The position numbers and the translations under genes are program-made. This document shows, one piece after another, positions 56,419 to 64,000 of a stretch of DNA of 64,000 nucleotides. The stretch spans positions 1 through 64,000 of the forward strand of contig NZ_JAUYNW010000017.1 of the NCBI RefSeq assembly GCF_030698145.1. The letters run 5' to 3'. Within the stretch, counting starts at the first letter, position 1; every line of letters begins with the position of its first letter. The DNA comes from Phenylobacterium sp. (GTDB lineage: Bacteria > Pseudomonadota > Alphaproteobacteria > Caulobacterales > Caulobacteraceae). Under the pieces are notes generated by a model. It did not search any database. It saw only the letters and a list, made by a program, of their open reading frames with translations, and had not been told where the DNA came from.

Positions 56419-57186
56419 TCAGCGCCCGGTGAACACCGGGGGACGCTTCTCCACGAAGGCGCGCACCGCCTCCTTGGCGTCGTCGCTCTTCTTCAGGCGA
56501 TTGGTGTTGCCCTGCTCGTAGCGATAGCCGTCGCGCAGGGTCATGTTCTCGATGGCCGCCAGGCTGTCCTTGGCGTAGGCCACGGCCAGCGGGCTCTTGG
56601 CGGCGATCTGCCGGGCGATGCCCATGGCGTAGGGCATCAGCTCCTCAGGCGGCAGGCAGGCCTCGAGCACCCCGCGATCGAAGAGTTCACGCGCCGGCGC
56701 GCGATAGCCGGTGAGCACCATCCGGCGGACCAGCGAGTGGGGCAGAATCCGCATGGCGTGGCGGCCCCCGCCCATCAGTCCGACATCGATCTCGGGCAGG
56801 CCGAACACGGCCTTTTCAGAGGCCACCAGGATGTCGCAGCTGGCCACGAGGCCAAGGCCGGCGCCGAGCGCGGCGCCGTTCACGGCGGCGATCACCGGCT
56901 TCTTGCACTCGATGATGCTGTAGCTGATCTCGCGCACCTTGCGCATGCGCCGCCACTCGTAGCCCTGCTCGGGCTCGCCGGTGGTCGCGGGCTTCAGATC
57001 AGCCCCCGCGCAGAACTGCTTGCCCGCGCCGGTCAGCACCACGGCGAGCACATCATCGCGGTCGTTGAAGGTGTCGAAGATGGCGGTCATTTCCTCGACC
57101 GCCTCGATGGGCATGGAATTCACGGGGGGATTGTCGAGGGTGACGACCGCGACGCCATCTTCGACCTCGAGACGAACCAATGCCAT
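56419..57186 (-). CDS. Enoyl-CoA hydratase/isomerase family protein
   Basis: LTGAGKQFCAGADLKPA, VIAAVNGAALGAGLGLVASCDILVASE. Confidence 0.92.
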   Translation of the reverse strand: MALVRLEVEDGVAVVTLDNPPVNSMPIEAVEEMTAIFDTFNDRDDVLAVVLTGAGKQFCAGADLKPATTGEPEQGYEWRRMRKVREISYSIIECKKPVIAAVNGAALGAGLGLVASCDILVASEKAVFGLPEIDVGLMGGGRHAMRILPHSLVRRMVLTGYRAPARELFDRGVLEACLPPEELMPYAMGIARQIAAKSPLAVAYAKDSLAAIENMTLRDGYRYEQGNTNRLKKSDDAKEAVRAFVEKRPPVFTGR

Positions 57187-57287
57187 GAACTCATCCTCTC
57201 CTGCGCCTGCGCCCAGGTCCGGCGCTTGGGAGGGAAGCTATCCGCGCGTCCGGGGGCGAACACGGTCGCGGCCGTGCGGCGTTCAAA

Positions 57288-57310
57288 AATCCCATATGAA
57301 TTTCGCGCGC
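57288..57310. promoter_or_regulatory. Candidate operator, site B (AATCCCATATGAATTTCGCGCGC)
   Basis: Shared motif; ECH/IclR divergent intergenic region. Confidence 0.45.
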
Positions 57311-57422
57311 TCGAAGCAGGCTCGCGTCGCGCCCCGGGGACCGCTAGCCTTCAGACAAGTTCCCTGGGACATGCGGAGCCTGAAGGCCGCGCCACGAGGA
57401 CGTCGTCGCACTGGGGTTGGAA

Positions 57423-58256
57423 ATGCGTCGGGACCCGATCAAGTCAGCCGCCCGGACCCTCGAGGTCCTGGAGCTTTTCCATGAACAGCGCACGCCCCTA
57501 CGGCTGAAGTTCATCTTCGAGCGCCTGTCCTACCCACAATCCAGCACCACTTCCCTGCTCAAGAGCATGGTGGTCCTGGGCTACCTCAACTACGACCGGC
57601 CGACCCGCACCTATTTCCCAACCCCCCGCGTGGCGGCGCTGGGCGACTGGATCAACCACTATCTCTACGGCGCCGGCGACGTTCTGGGCCTGATGCAGAC
57701 GGTCTTCGAGAAGACCAACGAGACCGTGGTGCTCTCGTCGCAGAACGACATCTTCATCCAGCACATCCGGGTGCTGCAGCCTTCGCACCCCTACAAGGTC
57801 CCCCCCTCGGAAGGCAGCATGAGGGTGCTGACGCACTCGGCCGCCGGCCTGGTGCTGCTGAGCGGCATGGCGCCCAAGGCGGTCGACAAGCTGATCCGCC
57901 ACATCAACGCCTACGAGCAGGGTCGCTCGAAGAAGATCGACATCGACGAGTTGAGCGAGCAGCTCGCCTGGATCCGGCGCGAGGGCTACAGCCTGCTGGC
58001 GGCCTTCCCTTTCCCCGACGCGGCGGGCCTGGCCATGCCCTTGCCCAAGAGCCCGCACGGCATGCCGCTGACGCTCGGGGTAGGCGGCCTCAACAGCCGG
58101 ATCGCCCGCAAGCGCAGCGAGATCATCGCGACCATGCGTGAAGCCATCGCCGAGTACGAGCGCAAGCTAAACCTGGCCTCGGCGGCGGCTGAATCGGAGC
58201 TGACGGACCCCGAAGCCGAGGTCGACGAAGACCAGGCCCAGGACGCCCTGCCCTAG
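57423..58256 (+). CDS. IclR family transcriptional regulator
   Basis: DPIKSAARTLEVLELFHEQRTPLRLKFIFERLSYPQSSTTSLLKSMVVLGYL. Confidence 0.92.
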   Translation: MRRDPIKSAARTLEVLELFHEQRTPLRLKFIFERLSYPQSSTTSLLKSMVVLGYLNYDRPTRTYFPTPRVAALGDWINHYLYGAGDVLGLMQTVFEKTNETVVLSSQNDIFIQHIRVLQPSHPYKVPPSEGSMRVLTHSAAGLVLLSGMAPKAVDKLIRHINAYEQGRSKKIDIDELSEQLAWIRREGYSLLAAFPFPDAAGLAMPLPKSPHGMPLTLGVGGLNSRIARKRSEIIATMREAIAEYERKLNLASAAAESELTDPEAEVDEDQAQDALP

Positions 58257-59809
58257 CCGTCGCTGGCGTCGCCGGCGTCACCGAACGCGTGCCACCCGCC
58301 GTCGATGCTGACCACTGATCCCGTGACATAGCTGGCCGCGTCGCCGGCCAGGAAGGCGACCAGGTCGGCCACCTCGCGCGGCAGGCCCAGGCGTCCCATC
58401 GGCGTGCGCTTCAACACATCCGCGAAGCGCCGTGCCCCGCTGTCTCTCAAGGCCAGGAGACCCGGGGTCTCGATATAGCCCGGCGCCACGGCGTTGACCC
58501 GGATTCCGCGTTCGGCCCACTCGCAGGCGAGGCTCTTGGTCAACATGCCCACGCCCGCCTTGGCCGCGCAGTAGGCATTGCGCTGCGGCAGGGCGGCCAG
58601 ACCGGCGATCGAGCCGAGATTGACGATCGCCGCGCCGCCGCGATCCGTCATGCGCCGCCCCGCCGCGCGGGCCGCGATGAAGGCGCCGGTCAGGTTGACA
58701 TCGAACACAGCCTGGAACTCGGCCGCGCTCTGGTCGACCGTCGGCTTGAAGACGTCGGCGACCCCGGCGTTGTTGACCAGCACGTCGATCCGCCCCCAAC
58801 GAACCATGGCTTCATCCATGGCCGCCTCGATCCCGGCCTCGTCCATGACGTCGCACAGGCGGACGAGATGCTGCGGGCCGAGCTCGGCGGCCAGCGTCTC
58901 GAGCGCCGCCGCGTCCCGGTCGATTACCAGCAACCGGTCCCCATCGCGGACGAACCGCTCGACGATGGCCCGGCCTATGCCGCTGGCGCCGCCCGTCACC
59001 ACCACGGTGCGCGGTCCCGGCGGCGGGACCCGAGGCGCCGGACGGGTCGAGGCCTGTCCCGTGCCGCCGAACGCCAGAAAGCCGCCGTCGGCCACCAACA
59101 GGGCGCCGGTGACATAGGACGCCTCGTCCGACGCCAGGTAGAAGACGGCCTCGGCGATCTCGTCCGGCGCGCCCATCCGGCCGAGCGGGATCCGCCGTTC
59201 GACCAGGGCCGGATCGACCTTGCCGTTGGCGATCAGCCGCTCGACCATGTCGGTGCGGGTGTAACCGGGGGCGACGGCGTTGACGCGAACCCCGCGACCG
59301 GCCCACTCGCAGGCCAGGGTCCGCGTCAGCGACGCCACCGCGGCCTTGCTCGCCCCGTAGCCGTTGCGGAACGGCACCGCCGCCACCCCGGCGCCCGAGG
59401 CCAGGTTAACGATCGCGCCCTGCCCCTGGGCCAGCATCACCCGGCCCGCCTCCCGCGCCGCCATGAAGACGCCGGTCACATTGACGCCGATCAGCGCCCG
59501 GAACTCGTCCAGCGGCTGGTCCACCACGGGTTTGGCCTGAGCGTCGATCACGCCGGCGTTGTTGATCAGCACGTCGACGCGGCCGAAGGCCGACAGGCAG
59601 GCGGCGACCATCGCCTTGACGTCGGCCTCCACGGAGACGTCCACCGCCAGCCCCAGATGCGCCTCCCCCAGGCTCGCGGCGCGGGCCAGGGCCGCCTCGC
59701 CGTTGCGGTCGGCGATCAGCACCCTGTCCCCGGCCGCGGCGAACCTGCGCGCGATCGCCCAGCCGATGCCGTCCGCGCCGCCCGTGACGATGACCGCCCT
59801 CGACGCCAT
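58253..59809 (-). CDS. Tandem SDR fusion: two complete short-chain dehydrogenase domains
   Basis: VTGGADGIGWAIA + YGASKAAV and VTGGASGIGRAIV + YCAAKAGV in one 518-aa ORF. Confidence 0.93.
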   Translation of the reverse strand: MASRAVIVTGGADGIGWAIARRFAAAGDRVLIADRNGEAALARAASLGEAHLGLAVDVSVEADVKAMVAACLSAFGRVDVLINNAGVIDAQAKPVVDQPLDEFRALIGVNVTGVFMAAREAGRVMLAQGQGAIVNLASGAGVAAVPFRNGYGASKAAVASLTRTLACEWAGRGVRVNAVAPGYTRTDMVERLIANGKVDPALVERRIPLGRMGAPDEIAEAVFYLASDEASYVTGALLVADGGFLAFGGTGQASTRPAPRVPPPGPRTVVVTGGASGIGRAIVERFVRDGDRLLVIDRDAAALETLAAELGPQHLVRLCDVMDEAGIEAAMDEAMVRWGRIDVLVNNAGVADVFKPTVDQSAAEFQAVFDVNLTGAFIAARAAGRRMTDRGGAAIVNLGSIAGLAALPQRNAYCAAKAGVGMLTKSLACEWAERGIRVNAVAPGYIETPGLLALRDSGARRFADVLKRTPMGRLGLPREVADLVAFLAGDAASYVTGSVVSIDGGWHAFGDAGDASDG

Positions 59810-59810
59810 C

Positions 59811-61460
59811 TCAGCTCACCTTGACGTCGGCGCGCGACAGGTGGTCGCGATAGGTCTCACGCAGCGCCGTCTTGAGCAGCTTGCCTGTCGCCGTGTGCGG
59901 CAGGTCGGGCACGAAGATCACATCGTCCGGCAGCCACCAGCGCGCCACCCGGTTGGCCAAGAACTGCAGGATGTCCGCCTTGGCCGGCGCGGCTCCGGGC
60001 CGCGGCACGACCAACAGCAGCGGCCGCTCCTGCCATTTGGGATGGGGCACGCCGATCACGGCGGCCTCGCGGACCTCGGGATGGGCGATGGCGGCGTTCT
60101 CCAGGTCGATGGACGATATCCACTCCCCGCCTGACTTGATCACATCCTTCGACCGGTCGGTGATCTGCAGGAAGCCGTCCGGCAGCATGCGGGCCACGTC
60201 GCCTGTCGTGAACCAGCCGTCGGCGTCCACGGCGGGCTCGTCGGCCTTGTAGTACTGGCGCAACACCCAGGGCCCGCGCACCTGCAACTCACCCGTCGCG
60301 ACGCCGTCGGCGGGCAGTTCCTGCCCGGCCTCGTCGATGATCCTGAGCTCGACACCGTAGATCGCCCGCCCCTGGCGGCTTTGGATGTCATAGCGGGCTT
60401 GGCGCTCCAGCTTGGCGTGCTCGGGAAGCGGCGTGCCGATCGTTGCCAGGGGGCTGGTCTCGGTCATGCCCCAAGCATGGATGACATAGACCCCGAGTAG
60501 CCAGTCGAACTTCTCGATCAGCGCGCGGGGCGCGGCCGAGCCGCCCACGAGCACGCGCTCCAGCGCCAGGCTCGACAGGTTCAGGCGCTCGCCATGCGCG
60601 GAAATGAAATCCAGGAAGCCGAGCCAGACCGTCGGCACCCCCAGTGAGAAGGTGCACGCCTCGTCGCGCAGCAGGTTGTAGAGGCTCTCTCCGTCCAGGG
60701 CGGCGCCCGGCAGCACCAGCTTGGCGCCGCACATCGCCGCCGAGAACGGTACGCCCCAGGCGTTGACGTGGAACAGCGGCGTCACCAGCAGCACGCTATC
60801 GCGGCTCGACAGGCCCATGCCGTCCGCCGCCGTGGCGCAGAAGGCGTGAAGCACGAGCGAACGATGGCTGTAGAGCACGCCCTTGGGCGACCCGGTGGTG
60901 CCGGATGTGTAGCAGAGGATCGCGCCGTCGTGCTCGCCGACCGGCGTCCAAGGCGCGTCGTCGGGCTGGGCGTCGATCAGGTCCTCGAAGCACATGAGGT
61001 TGGCCAGGCTGCTCTCCGGCATGGCCTCGCGCTCGCAGAGCAGCACGAACCCCCGGATTGACGGGATCTGGCCGGCGAACGGCTCGATCAGAGCGATGAA
61101 GGCCGGGTCGAGGAACACATAGCGGTTCTCGGCATGCTCCAGGATGTAGGCGATCTGTTCTGGAAACAGCCGCGGATTGACGGTGTTGAGGATCGCCCCT
61201 GCCCCGGTCGCGCCGTAGTAGAGTTCCAGGTGGCGGGCGGAATTGACCGCCAGGCTGGCCACCCGCTCGCCGGGCTGCACGCCGAGCGCGCGCAGAGCCG
61301 CCGCCAACCGCCGCGCCCGCCGCGCGACCGCCGCATAGGTCGAGCGTTCGATCCGGCCCGCCTCGGTCTTCGACACCACCTCGACGCCCCCGTGATAGCG
61401 CGCCGCGTAGTCAATCACCGAGGACAGCAACAGCGGCGTGTCCTGCATTAGGCCCAACAT
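59811..61460 (-). CDS. Fatty-acid/acyl-CoA ligase (AMP-forming)
   Basis: [56 protein letters not shown]. Confidence 0.95.
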   Translation of the reverse strand: MLGLMQDTPLLLSSVIDYAARYHGGVEVVSKTEAGRIERSTYAAVARRARRLAAALRALGVQPGERVASLAVNSARHLELYYGATGAGAILNTVNPRLFPEQIAYILEHAENRYVFLDPAFIALIEPFAGQIPSIRGFVLLCEREAMPESSLANLMCFEDLIDAQPDDAPWTPVGEHDGAILCYTSGTTGSPKGVLYSHRSLVLHAFCATAADGMGLSSRDSVLLVTPLFHVNAWGVPFSAAMCGAKLVLPGAALDGESLYNLLRDEACTFSLGVPTVWLGFLDFISAHGERLNLSSLALERVLVGGSAAPRALIEKFDWLLGVYVIHAWGMTETSPLATIGTPLPEHAKLERQARYDIQSRQGRAIYGVELRIIDEAGQELPADGVATGELQVRGPWVLRQYYKADEPAVDADGWFTTGDVARMLPDGFLQITDRSKDVIKSGGEWISSIDLENAAIAHPEVREAAVIGVPHPKWQERPLLLVVPRPGAAPAKADILQFLANRVARWWLPDDVIFVPDLPHTATGKLLKTALRETYRDHLSRADVKVS

Positions 61461-61803
61461 GCTTCCCCCGGGAGGTCGATCGAATTCGGGAAGGCTATCG
61501 GGGCCGGGCGTCAGTTGCGGCAGGCCGCCGGGCGGGGGCTCGGAATTCACATAGCTGATAATGGCGCACCCCGGCTCGCGCGGGGTTGTCGTTGCCGTTC
61601 CGGCGGCACAGGTTGGACTGGCGAAAATCTAGGATGATCAAGAGGCAGGGCGGCCTTCGGCGGCCCTGAACGATCCAGAATCCGAACGCCGCGGATCACG
61701 TGGTGCTGCAGCAAGACAGCCGGATGGGGAGGTACGAGATGGGAACGGCCAAGACACCGGCGTCCGCGCGCATTTTCCGGCCGGTCGCGCGCTCGGTGGA
61801 CAG

Positions 61804-63342
61804 ATGAACGCCCTGGCCCAAGCCCGCGCGCCGTTCCACCGCCGGACACAGGCGCCCGAGGCCCTGCCGTTCGCGACCATCGAGATCCGCGCGAGCGTCG
61901 CCGTGATCCGCCTTGAGCTGCCCTCGCCTGGCCTTTGGGATGCGCAGGAGCAGCAACTCTTCATCACCTCCCTCACCGACCTGGCCGCGCGCGGTGATCT
62001 GACCGCGATTGTCGTTCAGGGCGCGGCCCTGTTCGCCGAAAAGCCAGGCCTGGCGACGCCGGACTTCCGCGCCGTGGTCGAGGCCGTGGCGGGTTCGCCC
62101 CTGCCGGTGATCGCGGCCATCGCCGGCGACGCCATAGGCGTCGGGCTCGAACTCGCGCTCGCCTGCGCCGGTCGGGTCGCGGCGCGCGGCGGGCGCTTCA
62201 GCTTCCCGGACCTGCGGGCGGGACGCCTGCCCACGCACGGCGCGATCGAACGCCTTCCGCGGCTGATTGGCATGACGCGCGCGAGCGACCTTCTGATCTT
62301 CAACGCGACCCTGGACGCCGACGCGGCGCTCGAAGCCGGACTGATCGACGCCATCGCCGGGCGCGACGTGGTCGCCGCGGCGATCGACCTGGCGCATTCC
62401 GGGGTCGGCAACGCGCGTGCCTGCCGGTCCGACACGATCGTCCTCGACAGCGACAAGGCCGACCTCTTCGGCGTCCGGCTGCGCGTACGGCGCGAGGCGC
62501 CGGACCAGACCGCGCCGTCCGTCGCCCTGCAGGCCCTGGAGGCCGCCGCCCGCCTGCCGGTCCGCCGGGCCATGGCCGACACGGCCAGGGCCGCGGCCGC
62601 CCTCGCCAAGACCGATCAGGCCCAGGCCTTGGCCTACGCCGCGGCGGGCAAGGCCACCCTGGAGCGCTGGGGGGCGGAGGCCGCGCGCGAGGTCCTGGCC
62701 CGCCGGCTGCGCTGGCCGCTGCTGCGCGAAGCCGTCCACATGCTCGACGAGGGGGCGACGCCGTCCCAGCTCGACCGCTGCCTCATGGCGTTCGGCTTCA
62801 GTGAGGGACCGTTCGCGCTCTCCGACCGGTTGGGCATGGCCGCCCTGTTCGGGGTCGCCGCGGATGGGGCGATCCCCGCCGATCCCTGGCTCTGCTACTC
62901 CCCGACCCTGGACCTCATGTCCGACGCCCACCGTCATGGCGGATCCTCGCCGGGCTGGTACCGGCGCGCGGAAGCTTCCAGCCACCTCACCTTCGATCCC
63001 GAGGTCGCCCGCATCATCCAGGCGTCGGCCACGTTCCAGCGAATCTGCCGCCAGCCAATGTCGGACGAGGTGATCGCCGAGCGGTGCCTGCTGGCGGCGG
63101 TCAATGGCGCGGCCGAATTGCTGCAGGTCGAGGACAACCTCACCGCCCCCCTGCTGGACGCCATCTGGACCGTCATGCTGGGCTTTCCGGCCTGGAAGGG
63201 CGGGCCCCTGCTGCAGGCCGACCGCACTGGCCTCGACCAGGTCGTCGAGGGGCTCCGGAAGCTTCAGGCCAAGCGCAACACCGCCGGCGCTCCCTGCGAG
63301 ATCATCCTGCGATGCGCGGCCCGGGGCGAAGGGCTGGGCTGA
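61804..63342 (+). CDS. Enoyl-CoA hydratase domain fused to 3-hydroxyacyl-CoA dehydrogenase C-terminal domain, lacking the NAD-binding domain
   Basis: ECH-like VIAAIAGDAIGVGLELALACAGRVA...RLPRLIG; HADH-C-like LLREAVHMLDEGATPSQLDRCLMAFGFSEGPFALSDRLG; no GxGxxG between. Confidence 0.85.
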   Translation: MNALAQARAPFHRRTQAPEALPFATIEIRASVAVIRLELPSPGLWDAQEQQLFITSLTDLAARGDLTAIVVQGAALFAEKPGLATPDFRAVVEAVAGSPLPVIAAIAGDAIGVGLELALACAGRVAARGGRFSFPDLRAGRLPTHGAIERLPRLIGMTRASDLLIFNATLDADAALEAGLIDAIAGRDVVAAAIDLAHSGVGNARACRSDTIVLDSDKADLFGVRLRVRREAPDQTAPSVALQALEAAARLPVRRAMADTARAAAALAKTDQAQALAYAAAGKATLERWGAEAAREVLARRLRWPLLREAVHMLDEGATPSQLDRCLMAFGFSEGPFALSDRLGMAALFGVAADGAIPADPWLCYSPTLDLMSDAHRHGGSSPGWYRRAEASSHLTFDPEVARIIQASATFQRICRQPMSDEVIAERCLLAAVNGAAELLQVEDNLTAPLLDAIWTVMLGFPAWKGGPLLQADRTGLDQVVEGLRKLQAKRNTAGAPCEIILRCAARGEGLG

Positions 63343-63354
63343 CGCCCAGTCGCC

Positions 63355-63376
63355 GAATATCCCGCATGGATTATTC
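63355..63376. promoter_or_regulatory. Candidate operator, site C (GAATATCCCGCATGGATTATTC)
   Basis: Imperfect dyad symmetry; shared with sites A and B. Confidence 0.5.
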
Positions 63377-63495
63377 CGCGCGCGCCGGGCGGCTGTAACC
63401 GCCGAAGCTCCCCGGGTCGCTAGACTTACCCATCTTCCTCCCCGGAAGCCTGAGCGGGAGCCCACGCCCCACGGCGCTGGCTCGATGTACGCGAA

Positions 63496-63529
63496 GCGCC
63501 GGCGTCCGCATGGCCGCCGGCGCCTTTTT
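63496..63529 (+). terminator. Intrinsic terminator GCGCCGGCG-N10-CGCCGGCGC followed by CTTTTT
   Basis: 9-bp perfect stem with T-tract. Confidence 0.8.
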
Positions 63530-63664
63530 CTTCGCGACGGGCGAGCGCCTCACGCCGACGTCCTGAAATTCACATGGGCGATAAAGTTCCGATCGCCTCG
63601 CGGCGATCCGCCCTCGGCGTCCACGCGGCTCATAACCGTGACGACATTCGCGGAGGGGAAGACC

Positions 63665-64000
63665 ATGAGCGGACGACTGAGCGGGCGTTCGGCCCTGGTG
63701 ACCGGCGCATCGCGCGGTCTGGGGCGCGCCACCGCCGAACTGCTGGCCGCCGAGGGCTGCGCCGTGGCGGTGGTGGACCTCAAGGCCCATTGGGCCGAGG
63801 CCACGGTCGAGGCGATCAAGGCCGCCGGCGGCCAGGCCGTGGCCATCGGCGCCGACGTCTCCGACAGGGCGGCGCTGGGCGGCGCCCTCGAGGCGACCGC
63901 TGCGCAATTCGGGCGGCTGGACGTCCTGGTGAACAACGCCATGTGGAACCGCTACGAGCCCATCGCCGCGATCACCGAGGAGACCATGGAGCGGATGCTG
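63665..64000 (+). CDS. SDR family oxidoreductase (3' end outside window)
   Basis: SALVTGASRGLGRATAELLAAEG, FGRLDVLVNNAMW. Confidence 0.93.
   Translation, partial: MSGRLSGRSALVTGASRGLGRATAELLAAEGCAVAVVDLKAHWAEATVEAIKAAGGQAVAIGADVSDRAALGGALEATAAQFGRLDVLVNNAMWNRYEPIAAITEETMERML

Noticed and set aside
1-64000. CRISPR array, phage or transposon modules
   Set aside because: No regularly spaced repeats, integrase, transposase or phage structural genes were recognised in the supplied ORFs

Overview
High-GC alphaproteobacterial chromosomal window; gene content suggests a Caulobacterales-like genome (inference). I read three blocks. (1) ~1-10.5 kb is a catabolic cluster: CYP153-like P450 with a ferredoxin, AraC, MerR and TetR regulators, MaoC hydratase, nitronate monooxygenase, enoyl-CoA hydratase and thiolase. 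(2) ~10.9-47.4 kb is a dense low-oxygen island: fixK, fixL, fixJ, a fixT-like single-domain receiver, hemN, ccoNOQP-ccoGHIS, universal stress and BON proteins, an acyl-CoA synthetase fused to GNAT, a P-type ATPase, SulP and others. About 13 TTGA-N6-TCAA (FixK/FNR-type) boxes are visible by eye, three of them overlapping upstream stop codons. (3) ~48-64 kb is a second catabolic cluster: NTF2-like proteins, old-yellow-enzyme, MFS, TonB receptor, two acyl-CoA synthetases, IclR, a tandem-SDR fusion and an ECH/HADH fusion lacking the NAD domain. It carries a shared dyad motif at three promoters. Most notable: the FixK regulon with uncharacterised members, an orphan cytochrome c resembling a rearranged CcoP fragment, the Rossmann-less FadJ-like protein, the tandem SDR, tandem TCATGC-N10-GCATGA operators, and a tRNA-Lys-like 3' fragment at the right end of the island. 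No CRISPR, rRNA, complete tRNA, integrase or transposase was recognised. All family calls come from reading the translations; no database search was run.
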